Source: Saprospiraceae bacterium (GTDB lineage: Bacteria > Bacteroidota > Bacteroidia > Chitinophagales > Saprospiraceae). From it: a stretch of DNA of 64,000 nucleotides. Positions within the stretch are counted from its first letter, which is position 1. Every line of letters begins with the position of its first letter. Position numbers and translations under genes: made by a program. The notes beneath the pieces were generated by a model. That model did no database searches. It worked only from the letters and a program-made list of their open reading frames with translations, and was not told where the DNA came from. Below, piece by piece: positions 26,881 to 34,860 of this stretch. The stretch covers positions 176,290-240,289 of the forward strand of contig JAHDGU010000006.1 in assembly GCA_020627535.1 (NCBI GenBank), given 5' to 3'.

Positions 26881-27600
26881 CTATAGAGCACCTTCGAGAT
26901 AGTAGTCTTTGGTATTGCACCACAGTGTGGTGAAGAAGTGGTATTGACTGCGATTGGTATCATACTTTTTGTCGAGATGAAGGATCGGCAGCCCTGAGCT
27001 CAAGTTGAGCAAATCGCAGATGCGTCCGCGAGCCACAATGGATCTGATCCTTTGCTCACCACCTGTGACGCTGATATCGTAGTGTTTGGACAGTATGCCA
27101 AAGAGACTTTTATTGGTGAAGCTCCGCTGGGTAAATCTTGGTAGATTGATATTGGGCAGATAGGTCTCTTCGTAGAAAACAGGCACTTGGTACAGGCTCC
27201 GCAAACGACTCAATCTGATACAGCCAAACTGTCTGAGTGCTGCTGGCACCTCAAAGGCCAGATCAGTGGGCCAATCGATCAGCTCTGGAGCATCTATCAC
27301 CTCGGTAGTGAGTGTCCCAGTGGGTGAGCTCGCAGTAGTGCCTCGGATATTGAGGATGCCGATACCTGTCTTTGGTTTCTGGACGATGCTGCCGATACCT
27401 TTTTGCTTCACGATCAGACCTTCACGTACGAGCTCACTGAGAGATTGCCTGATCGTAGGCCTAGTTAGCTCATACTGAGTACTAAGTGCTTGTTCGCTCG
27501 GCAGGATGTCTCCTGGTTGGAAGACTCCGGCGGTGATTTGCTCCTTGAGTTCAAGATATACCTTGCGGTATCTTGGAATGGCTTCAACAATATGTGACAT
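26881..27600 (-). CDS. GntR-family regulator, HutC/UTRA subfamily
   Basis: The 239-residue protein has an N-terminal GntR domain (residues 6-75: VYLELKEQITAGVFQPGDIL, then STQYELTRPTIRQSLSELV and the wing GLIVKQKGIGSIV). A UTRA effector domain (about 95-235) contains RLSRLRSLYQVPVFYEETYL and GLPILHLDKKYD. UTRA regulators bind palindromes of the type GT(A/C)TA(G/T)AC. Two such sites lie upstream of this gene, one just in front of the start codon (27609-27622), and a third lies in the susC promoter. The simplest reading is an autorepressor that also controls the polysaccharide locus. It may share a transcript with the regulator downstream, 30 bp away. Confidence 0.93.
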   Translation of the reverse strand: MSHIVEAIPRYRKVYLELKEQITAGVFQPGDILPSEQALSTQYELTRPTIRQSLSELVREGLIVKQKGIGSIVQKPKTGIGILNIRGTTASSPTGTLTTEVIDAPELIDWPTDLAFEVPAALRQFGCIRLSRLRSLYQVPVFYEETYLPNINLPRFTQRSFTNKSLFGILSKHYDISVTGGEQRIRSIVARGRICDLLNLSSGLPILHLDKKYDTNRSQYHFFTTLWCNTKDYYLEGAL

Positions 27601-27608
27601 ACAGACAA

Positions 27609-27622
27609 GTTGTATATACAGG
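27609..27622. promoter_or_regulatory. HutC/UTRA-type operator at the UTRA regulator start
   Basis: GTTGT-ATAT-ACAGG on the plus strand contains GTATATAC, a match to the HutC-subfamily consensus. It ends 8 bp upstream of the regulator's start codon, where a bound repressor would block the ribosome-binding-site region, which fits autorepression. Confidence 0.6.
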
Positions 27623-27632
27623 TTAAATTATG

Positions 27633-27649
27633 TCACTTTCGTGAAAATG
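27633..27649 (-). repeat. CATTT-hairpin element, exact copy (TCAC stem, GAAA loop)
   Basis: The minus strand reads CATTT-TCAC-GAAA-GTGA. It is intergenic, lying between the two HutC-type sites upstream of the UTRA regulator, in what must be its promoter region. Confidence 0.7.
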
Positions 27650-27772
27650 TCAAAAACTGCCAGCTAAAAAATTCAGATTTCAAAAAATTTAAGACTTAAA
27701 CACCTGGATATCAATTATATACCAAATGACAGATTTTAAATAATTTATCCAGAATATTAAGACTGGATCATG

Positions 27773-27786
27773 CTTGTCTATACAGG
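27773..27786. promoter_or_regulatory. HutC/UTRA-type operator, distal site
   Basis: CTTGT-CTAT-ACAGG on the plus strand contains GTCTATAC, the reverse complement of the core GTATAGAC seen in the susC promoter. It lies 13 bp after the permease stop and about 170 bp upstream of the UTRA regulator start, so the regulator's promoter is flanked by two sites. Confidence 0.6.
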
Positions 27787-27799
27787 AAGGCTGAGTTGT

Positions 27800-29209
27800 C
27801 TATTGATGACTACCAGCTTTCTTCTGGAAATAAATGCTGAAAATGAGAAACAATACGCCACAGCAGAGCCAAGCAGGTAAAGTCAAGAATGACAAGAAAA
27901 TCCCTGCTCCTGTAGATAGAAGGTAGAATATACCCACGCTCAATATCCAAGCCAGCAATACTGCCATATTGAGTTCGATACCCGTGCGCTCTGCAAAGTG
28001 AGATTTGATGCCAGCCCATTTGGCCAAAAAGTGGTCAGAGGCGATCACTGCACCCATTGGCGCCAAGACGAATCCATATAAGGCTACGAAGCCTAAGAGC
28101 TTCATGGCGAAAGCCGGGAAAAGCCCTGCGATCGTAGCGATACCTCCTGCTAGCAAGGTCCCTTGAGTCACGGTGAGCTTTGGCAGCATACCCTGAAATG
28201 CGAGACCGGCTCGGTAGATAGTAGGATTGGCCGTGGTCCATCCTGCAATGATCACTGCCAAGATCCCAAAGAGTCCGATGGCATTGTAGGCCAGTGGTCC
28301 AGGAGCGACTGGCGGAGCCTCATTTTGCGCAAGCATAGCCTGTGCCTCTGGAGACTTGAGGTATAGAGCATAGAGTAAGGCCGCAGCAATCCATGCCATG
28401 TAATGTCCCACATACATACCAGCTGCGGTAGTCCAGCCAGACTTCTCAGACTTGGCATAGCGAAAGACCGTAAGATCAGACATACCGATGTGCATCGCCC
28501 CATTGCAAAACCAAGACCAGAAGAAAACATGCCAAAAACCATACTTGATCTGTCCCGGAAACGGCTCAGATCCTTCGCCCCAAATCGCCCAAAAATCACT
28601 GAAGCTCTTCACGCCAAGTTCCCGCATAGCGACGATACCACAGGCCAAAAATGCGAGCACGATGAGAGGAGAAAGCCAGTTGGCCGCTTTGGCTACAGAA
28701 CTATAGCCTCTCGCAGCGATGACAGATATGATGATGCCGATCACCATGACACTAATCACCCATCCCACACTATTGGGCATGGTATCCGTCAACTTTGGCA
28801 TCTCCATATCGAGAGGTACACCGACAGCGGTAGCAGAGACTGTGATCATGGCGCCGGCCAAGAAGCAAAAGAGCAAGCCATTGAGAAAATTATACAGCAA
28901 GACCAGTCGTCTGCCAGCGATGCGCTCAAGATGATAGTACAAGGTCAGTCGATGTTTGGTAGCAACCTTGGCTGTCAAGTATCGCCAAGAGAGGACTGCC
29001 ATGAGATTGCCAAGCAATAGCCCTACCAGCAGATCAAAGGCGCTCACGCCCGCAGTGAGGAACAGTGGGCCGATCATAAACTCCGTCCCAGCAGCATGTT
29101 CACCAGCGTACATGCCCAGAAAACTCTTCCAGTTTTTCCACTTGGACTGAGGTACTGGTTCGCGCTCGTACTCTCCGGTACTTGGTTTTTTTTCTATCTG
29201 CTCTGACAT
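27800..29209 (-). CDS. NCS1-family (cytosine/purine permease-type) transporter
   Basis: A twelve-helix inner-membrane protein of about 469 residues. The ATG at 29209 is chosen; a GTG at 29254 would add 15 residues. The NCS1 pattern is visible: helix 1 with AGEHAAGTEFMIGPLFLTAGV, helices 3-5 with FLAGAMITVSATAVG, WHVFFWSWFCNGAMHIGMSDL, and GWTTANPTIYRAGLAFQG. Most characterised members carry nucleobases, hydantoins or vitamins. Here the gene is divergent from the rhamnose operon (123 bp apart) and no other sugar importer is in view, so it may take up L-rhamnose or another breakdown product. That assignment is inference. The family assignment is firm. Confidence 0.88.
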   Translation of the reverse strand: MSEQIEKKPSTGEYEREPVPQSKWKNWKSFLGMYAGEHAAGTEFMIGPLFLTAGVSAFDLLVGLLLGNLMAVLSWRYLTAKVATKHRLTLYYHLERIAGRRLVLLYNFLNGLLFCFLAGAMITVSATAVGVPLDMEMPKLTDTMPNSVGWVISVMVIGIIISVIAARGYSSVAKAANWLSPLIVLAFLACGIVAMRELGVKSFSDFWAIWGEGSEPFPGQIKYGFWHVFFWSWFCNGAMHIGMSDLTVFRYAKSEKSGWTTAAGMYVGHYMAWIAAALLYALYLKSPEAQAMLAQNEAPPVAPGPLAYNAIGLFGILAVIIAGWTTANPTIYRAGLAFQGMLPKLTVTQGTLLAGGIATIAGLFPAFAMKLLGFVALYGFVLAPMGAVIASDHFLAKWAGIKSHFAERTGIELNMAVLLAWILSVGIFYLLSTGAGIFLSFLTLPAWLCCGVLFLIFSIYFQKKAGSHQ

Positions 29210-29331
29210 GGTTTCACGGCTTTGGCCCAAGATATTGGATTTCTCGACAGGCACTTCCCTGCGCTATACTGCTCAGGCCAATGGACAATTGACGTAGACT
29301 TGTGCTGACTCGAGATCTAATTAGAACAATC

Positions 29332-31440
29332 ATGGTATCAGAAATCAATATTCAAGACCTCAAGCATGTCAATTATCTATGGGATGATGACAAAGCAAGC
29401 GCTCTTGGCAATGATCAAGTAGCACTGTTTCTCTATCGATCGAATATACTCGGTGCAGATCTACGCATCACCAACTATGGCGGAGGCAACACCTCATGCA
29501 AGACCGTAGAGCAGGATCCTCTCACTGGCCAGTCTACAGAGGTCATGTGGGTCAAGGGATCAGGTGGTGATATCGGGACCCTGACCAGATCTGGTATCGC
29601 AGGCTTGTACACTGACCGCCTGAGATCCCTCAAAAATGTCTACAGAGGCTTGGCCTATGAAGATGAAATGGTCCAGCTTTTTCAGCACTGCATCTATGAT
29701 CTAGATAGTAGAGCACCATCTATAGATACACCGCTGCATGGCCTATTGCCATTCAAGCATATCGACCACCTCCACCCAGATGCTCTCATTGCAGTAGCCG
29801 CGAGCCAAGATAGTAAGGCAATTACCAAGGAAATCTGGGGAGATACCATGGGCTGGGTCGCATGGAGGAGACCAGGCTTTGAGCTTGGGCTAGAACTAGA
29901 ACGATGCCTAGCCGAAAATCCGGGCATCAGAGGAATCGTCCTCGAGAGCCATGGACTCTTCACCTGGGGAGATACATCCCATGATTGCTATCTCAATAGC
30001 CTGGAGGTGATCGAGATGGCATCTCGATACATCGAAGAAAAGACCCAGCAAGCCAAGGTATTCGGTGGGCAGGTGCGAGAGAGTCTCAGCGCAGATGCAC
30101 GGCAGTCTCAGGCAGCAGCCATCGCACCACTACTGCGCGGTCTCTGCAGCAGCCATGCTGGTATGATCGGCCACTTTACGGATGACGAGCGCGTCTTGCA
30201 GTTTATCAACTCCGCAGACCTCTCCAAGCTAGCGCCACTGGGTACCTCTTGTCCAGATCACTTTCTGCGCACCAAGATCCAGCCACTCCTGCTCACCATC
30301 GATGCCGAGGCGGATCTCAGTGATGTGGACACCGTCTATCAGCAGCTTCTTCCAGCATTTGAGCAATATAGAGCAGAGTACAGGTCGTACTACGACTCTT
30401 GCAAGAGAGATGATAGTCCAGCAATGCGAGATCCCAATCCCGTAGTGATTCTGTATCCTGGTGTAGGCATGTTCACTTTCGCCAAGAATAAACAGACTGC
30501 CCGTGTGGCCAGTGAGTTTTATATCAATGCGATCAATGTCATGAGAGGTGCAGAGGCCATCTCAGAGTACAAGGCACTTCCTCGACAGGAAGCATTTGAT
30601 ATTGAGTATTGGGCTCTAGAGGAGGCCAAGCTGCAGAGGATGCCAGCCGAGAAGCCGCTTTCGCGAAAAGTAGCAGTTGTGACAGGAGCAGGAGGTGGTA
30701 TCGGTCGAGCTATCGCTACAGAGCTCATCGCTAATGGGGCCAATGTCGTCTTTACAGATCTCAATGTCGTAAGCCTGAATGGCAAAAGCTATACGCACAA
30801 TCGTGATGTCTCAGACTTCATGCGGTGTGATGTCACGGATGCAGAATCTGTCCAAGCGGCATTTGACTTTGCTTCCTTGAGATTTGGTGGTGTGGATATC
30901 GTCGTGCACTCTGCGGGCCTAGCCATATCCAAGCCGCTTCACGAGACCACCGACAAAGACTGGAATCTACTGCAAGACGTCCTCGTCAAAGGACAATTTT
31001 ATCTTTCCAAATCGGCTCTCAGTGTCATGTCTAAGCAGCGCCTAGGAGGTGAACTCGTCCATATCGCCAGCAAAAATGGCCTTGTCTCAGGACCCAACAA
31101 TGTAGCCTATGGCACGGCTAAGGCTGCACAGCAGCATATGAGTAGACTGCTGGCAGCAGAGCTATCAGCACAGGGTATCCGAGTCAATACAGTCAATCCA
31201 GATGGTGTCATCATCGGTAGCAAAATCTGGGAAGGCGAGTGGGCAGAAGGACGCGCCAAAGCACATGGCATCAAAGTCGAGGACCTTCCAGCACACTATG
31301 CCAAGCGCAATCTCCTCGGAGAGATCATAAGACCAGAGGACATCGCACGAGCAGTCTTCTGCTTTGTCGCTATCTTGGACAAGAGTACAGGCAATATCCT
31401 CAATGTAGATGGCGGTATGGCCAATGCATTTGTGCGGTAG
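29332..31440 (+). CDS. rhaEW: Bifunctional rhamnulose-1-phosphate aldolase / lactaldehyde dehydrogenase (RhaEW type)
   Basis: 702 residues from the ATG at 29332 (an in-frame GTG at 29302 is less likely). The first about 430 residues are a class II aldolase with zinc-type His motifs: DTPLHGLLPFKHIDHLHPD and VLESHGLFTWGD. The last about 270 are a short-chain dehydrogenase with TGAGGGIGRA, an HSAG motif, IASKNG and catalytic YGTAKAAQ. This two-domain enzyme is known from rhamnose catabolism (Bacillus YuxG/RhaEW): it splits L-rhamnulose 1-phosphate into dihydroxyacetone phosphate and L-lactaldehyde and oxidises the latter to L-lactate. It leads the operon rhaEW-rhaI-kinase-lutABC-esterase, so the lactate made is disposed of by the next genes. 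Confidence 0.95.
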   Translation: MVSEINIQDLKHVNYLWDDDKASALGNDQVALFLYRSNILGADLRITNYGGGNTSCKTVEQDPLTGQSTEVMWVKGSGGDIGTLTRSGIAGLYTDRLRSLKNVYRGLAYEDEMVQLFQHCIYDLDSRAPSIDTPLHGLLPFKHIDHLHPDALIAVAASQDSKAITKEIWGDTMGWVAWRRPGFELGLELERCLAENPGIRGIVLESHGLFTWGDTSHDCYLNSLEVIEMASRYIEEKTQQAKVFGGQVRESLSADARQSQAAAIAPLLRGLCSSHAGMIGHFTDDERVLQFINSADLSKLAPLGTSCPDHFLRTKIQPLLLTIDAEADLSDVDTVYQQLLPAFEQYRAEYRSYYDSCKRDDSPAMRDPNPVVILYPGVGMFTFAKNKQTARVASEFYINAINVMRGAEAISEYKALPRQEAFDIEYWALEEAKLQRMPAEKPLSRKVAVVTGAGGGIGRAIATELIANGANVVFTDLNVVSLNGKSYTHNRDVSDFMRCDVTDAESVQAAFDFASLRFGGVDIVVHSAGLAISKPLHETTDKDWNLLQDVLVKGQFYLSKSALSVMSKQRLGGELVHIASKNGLVSGPNNVAYGTAKAAQQHMSRLLAAELSAQGIRVNTVNPDGVIIGSKIWEGEWAEGRAKAHGIKVEDLPAHYAKRNLLGEIIRPEDIARAVFCFVAILDKSTGNILNVDGGMANAFVR

Positions 31441-31462
31441 TGACGAGGAATAAATAAGATAG

Positions 31463-32740
31463 ATGCGACTGAGCACACAGACCATACAGGATCACAATAC
31501 CCAGCTAGATGCTCGGCACCAAGCGGCACTGAAGAGGTGTCGAGAGGCGCTAGATGAGATCGGCGTCGATGCAGAAGTGCTCATCTCCAAGATTGAGGCA
31601 TTGAGCATTGCCATCCCAAGCTGGGCGATGGGTGCAGGAGGCACACGATTCGGTCGGTTTTCGATCGGTGGTGAGCCTGCAAGCCTAGAGCAAAAGCTCT
31701 ATGATGTCGCAATCATCAACGACCTCACAGCTTCCGCAAAATCGGTCTCTCTGCACATCCCATGGGACATTCCTAGAGATTTGCAACAGTCCAAAAGCCT
31801 CGCAGCAGACCTCGGACTGACATTTGATGCTATCAATTCCAATTCCTTTCAAGATCAGAAAGATCAAGGACACAGCTATCGTCATGGATCGCTGTCCTCC
31901 AATGTGAAAGCTGCACAGAGACAAGCGATAGATCACAATATAGAAGTCATCAATCTCGGAGAAGCCCTCGGTAGCAAGGCACTCACCGTCTGGCTTGCAG
32001 ATGGGTCCAACTTCCCAGGTCAGGTGGACCTGCGGGCAGCTCTATCGCGGACGCGAGATGCGCTGCAAGAGATCTATGCCGCCATGCCCGCTGACTGGAC
32101 ACTGCTGGTAGAGTATAAGGCCTATGAGCCCAATTTTTATAGCACGGTCATAGCCGACTGGGGCACATCGGTATACTTAGCAGAGAGCTGTGGCGACCGT
32201 GCCCACACACTTGTCGATCTAGGACATCATCTGCCCAATACCAATATCGAGCAGATCGTCGCGACCCTCATGATGCGAGGAAGACTTGGCGGTTTTCACT
32301 TCAATGACAGCAAGTATGGAGATGATGACCTTACCTGTGGTAGTGTCAAGCCTTATCAGCTCTTCCTCATCTTCAACGAGCTCGTGCAAGGTATGCTGGA
32401 TGATCCAAGCTCAGAGCCGGCATGGATGATTGATGCAAGTCACAATATCAAAGATCCATTGGAGGATCTCATTCAGTCATTGGATGCCATATTGCTCGCA
32501 TATGCCAAGGCGCTTTGTATCAATCGAAGCATTTTGGCGGAAGCCAGAACAAATAATGACGTGGTACACTGCCAGGAAATCATACAGTCCGCATTCCTCA
32601 TGGATCTGAGACCGATCTTGCAAGAAGCACGTGTACGAGCAGGAGCTGCCATCTCGCCGATTCAGCTCTATCGCTCCGCCAAGATCCGCGAGCAGCTGAT
32701 CAAGGAAAGAGGTCACATGACGCAAGCCACGGGGCTCTAA
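31463..32740 (+). CDS. rhaI: L-rhamnose isomerase, RhaI type
   Basis: A 425-residue TIM-barrel isomerase of the xylose-isomerase superfamily, similar in length and motifs to the Pseudomonas-type L-rhamnose isomerase rather than E. coli RhaA. Metal-ligand segments are VEYKAYEPNFYS (Glu), VDLGHHLPNTN (Asp/His), GGFHFNDSKYGDDDL (His/Asp) and WMIDASHNIKDP (Asp). It converts L-rhamnose to L-rhamnulose in the cytoplasm. It lies 22 bp after rhaEW and 12 bp before the kinase. An exact copy of the CATTT hairpin element is embedded at 32530-32546. Confidence 0.95.
   Translation: MRLSTQTIQDHNTQLDARHQAALKRCREALDEIGVDAEVLISKIEALSIAIPSWAMGAGGTRFGRFSIGGEPASLEQKLYDVAIINDLTASAKSVSLHIPWDIPRDLQQSKSLAADLGLTFDAINSNSFQDQKDQGHSYRHGSLSSNVKAAQRQAIDHNIEVINLGEALGSKALTVWLADGSNFPGQVDLRAALSRTRDALQEIYAAMPADWTLLVEYKAYEPNFYSTVIADWGTSVYLAESCGDRAHTLVDLGHHLPNTNIEQIVATLMMRGRLGGFHFNDSKYGDDDLTCGSVKPYQLFLIFNELVQGMLDDPSSEPAWMIDASHNIKDPLEDLIQSLDAILLAYAKALCINRSILAEARTNNDVVHCQEIIQSAFLMDLRPILQEARVRAGAAISPIQLYRSAKIREQLIKERGHMTQATGL
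32530..32546 (+). repeat. CATTT-hairpin element, exact copy (TGGC stem, GGAA loop)
   Basis: Reads CATTT-TGGC-GGAA-GCCA on the plus strand, inside rhaI in the sense orientation, spanning codons for SILAEAR. Confidence 0.7.
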
Positions 32741-32752
32741 ATCTATAGGCGT

Positions 32753-34129
32753 ATGGACAGGCTGACTCTCATATTTGATGTAGGGAAGACCAATAAGAAG
32801 TGCTATCTCCTAGATGAGGACTTTGGTGTGGTGGAAAACCGAGCGGCATCTTTGCCCACCACAGTAGATGGAGACCGCTATCCATGTGAAGATCTCGATG
32901 AGCTGTGCTACTGGATAGAAAGTCAGATCAAGGACTGCCTGAGTATCTATGGCAGTCGCATCACTCGACTCAACTTCTCCAGCTATGGAGCGAGTCTGGT
33001 ACACCTTGATGATCTCGGCAAGCCACTCACGCCGCTCTATGACTACACCAAACCGCTAGATGAGGCATTGACAGATGGCTTCTACGCAGCGCATGGCGGT
33101 GAGGCCGAACTCTCCAGGAAGACGGCATCCCCACCGAGTGGCATGCTCAATAGTGGATTACAACTCTACTGGCTCAAGCAAAAGAGACCTCAGATCTTCA
33201 ATCAGATCGTGACCTCTCTTCATCTGCCACAGTATCTGAGTTATCTATATACAGGCAAGTTGGTCAGCGACTATACGAGTGTTGGCTGCCATACGAGTCT
33301 CTGGGACTTTGATGAGGGCGACTATCATCGCTGGGTCGAGCAGGAGTCTTGCTTGTCCAAGCTTGCACCAATGGTCTCCACCTCGACCAGCTATCAGTGT
33401 GATGTCTATGGACACATGCTTGATGTGGGCGTGGGGATACACGACTCCAGTGCATCTCTACTGCCATATCTCCTTGCAGAAAAATCAGCTTTTGTTCTCG
33501 TGTCATCTGGCACCTGGACGGTGACTTTACTCCCCAAAGTGACGCGCGTCCTGGAGCCTGCAGATCTAGAGCTCAACTGTCTCCACTACATGCAGCCTAC
33601 GGGAGAGGCCGTGCGTGCCTGTCGATTATTTTTTGGCAGAGAATACGACTATCAGCTCGATAGATTGGCAGACCACTTTGAGCTACACTCATCAATCCAC
33701 AAGCTACAGACCTTGGATGAGGACCTACTGCTATCTGCACAAAACACACCCTTTTGCTATCGCTTTGATCATCTGGACTGGCCGCGATCTCAGCCTGAGG
33801 AGACGGATTACACGAGCTTTCGGAGTTTTGAGCAAGGCTACCATCAGCTCATGCATGAGCTCATGGACATACAGTGTCAGGCGATCAGACAATGCGTGCA
33901 AGACAGCCCGATCAAGAAGATCTACATCGATGGAGGCTTTGCGCAAAATCAGCTCTTCGTGACCATGCTCGCTAGGGCATTTCCAGAAGTGAAAATCCGG
34001 ATGACACACAGTCCTATGGGATCAGCCCTAGGCGCTGCGTTGGTCATGGACGATCAAGAGATCGGAAAGAAATTTCTCAAGCGCAACTACGCCATGAAAA
34101 AGTACAAAAGAAAGGCAGTCGCATCATGA
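32753..34129 (+). CDS. FGGY-family kinase, probable L-rhamnulokinase
   Basis: The 458-residue sugar kinase has the actin-like ATPase fold: phosphate-1 motif FDVGKTNKKCYLL at residues 8-20, SSYGASLVHLD near 77, the adenosine-side motif SSGTWTVTLLP near 250, and IYIDGGFAQNQLF near 390 followed by SALGAALVM. FGGY kinases phosphorylate pentoses, glycerol or ketohexoses. Its place between rhaI and lutA, in the operon with rhaEW, makes L-rhamnulose the obvious substrate. It belongs to a branch divergent from E. coli RhaB, so the substrate is assigned by context. Its stop overlaps the lutA start (ATGA). Confidence 0.88.
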   Translation: MDRLTLIFDVGKTNKKCYLLDEDFGVVENRAASLPTTVDGDRYPCEDLDELCYWIESQIKDCLSIYGSRITRLNFSSYGASLVHLDDLGKPLTPLYDYTKPLDEALTDGFYAAHGGEAELSRKTASPPSGMLNSGLQLYWLKQKRPQIFNQIVTSLHLPQYLSYLYTGKLVSDYTSVGCHTSLWDFDEGDYHRWVEQESCLSKLAPMVSTSTSYQCDVYGHMLDVGVGIHDSSASLLPYLLAEKSAFVLVSSGTWTVTLLPKVTRVLEPADLELNCLHYMQPTGEAVRACRLFFGREYDYQLDRLADHFELHSSIHKLQTLDEDLLLSAQNTPFCYRFDHLDWPRSQPEETDYTSFRSFEQGYHQLMHELMDIQCQAIRQCVQDSPIKKIYIDGGFAQNQLFVTMLARAFPEVKIRMTHSPMGSALGAALVMDDQEIGKKFLKRNYAMKKYKRKAVAS

Positions 34130-34860
34130 GAGTAGGTCTATTTGTACCATGCTATATCGATCAGTTTTATCCTCAGGTGGCAGTCGCCACGCTCGAGTTA
34201 CTTGAGCGACATGGCTGTGAGGTAGATTATCCCATGGACCAGACCTGCTGCGGTCAGCCGCTGGCCAATGCCGGTATGGAGCAGGAGTCGATCAAGATCT
34301 GTCAGCACTTTGCTGATCAGTTTGCCGGAGTCGACTATGTGGTCACACCCTCGGGTTCCTGTGCGCATCATGTGCAGCACAATTATCCTAGATTGGTCCC
34401 AGATACCAAGCCGGTGGCCGAAAAGGTCTGGGATCTGACTGACTTCCTTGTGGATGTCGTACAGATCGGATCTGTGACGGCACGCTTCGAGGAGAGCGTG
34501 GGTCTGCATATCGGCTGTCACTCCCTGCGCGGTCTGCGGCAAGCCAAGTCAAGTGAGCTGCAGGTGCCAGAGTTCAGCAAGCCGCAGTATCTACTGGATC
34601 TGGTGGATGGGCTAGAGCTCGTCAGCTTATCACGACAGGATGAGTGCTGTGGTTTTGGTGGCACATTTGCCGTCAATTTTGGCGGCCTTTCGGCCAAAAT
34701 GGGTGCGGATAGACTTGAGGATCATATCGGCGCTGGTGCGAAAGTCATAGCCAGTGGAGATATGTCATGTCTCATGCATCTCGATGGCATCAATCGTCGT
34801 CAAGGTCTAGGACTCGAGTTCAAACATATATCTGAGATCCTCAATAGTGTCAGTGGATGA
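34126..34860 (+). CDS. lutA: Lactate utilization protein A (cysteine-rich CCG protein)
   Basis: The 244-residue protein has two CCG-type domains: LFVPCYID, TCCGQPLANAG and TPSGSCAHHV in the first half, and GLHIGCHSLRGL, DECCGFGGTFAVNFGG and SGDMSCLMHL in the second. These bind an iron-sulfur cluster. LutA, LutB and LutC together oxidise L-lactate to pyruvate and pass electrons to the respiratory chain. Placement directly after the rhamnose enzymes fits use of the L-lactate produced by RhaEW. It overlaps both neighbours by 4 bp (ATGA), so translation is probably coupled. A near copy of the hairpin element lies at 34684-34701. Confidence 0.95.
   Translation: MRVGLFVPCYIDQFYPQVAVATLELLERHGCEVDYPMDQTCCGQPLANAGMEQESIKICQHFADQFAGVDYVVTPSGSCAHHVQHNYPRLVPDTKPVAEKVWDLTDFLVDVVQIGSVTARFEESVGLHIGCHSLRGLRQAKSSELQVPEFSKPQYLLDLVDGLELVSLSRQDECCGFGGTFAVNFGGLSAKMGADRLEDHIGAGAKVIASGDMSCLMHLDGINRRQGLGLEFKHISEILNSVSG
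34684..34701 (-). repeat. CATTT-hairpin element, near copy (GGCC stem, GAAA loop, one extra T)
   Basis: The minus strand reads CATTTT-GGCC-GAAA-GGCC. It lies in lutA over the conserved GGLSAKM codons. The only difference from the exact copies is one extra T. Confidence 0.6.
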
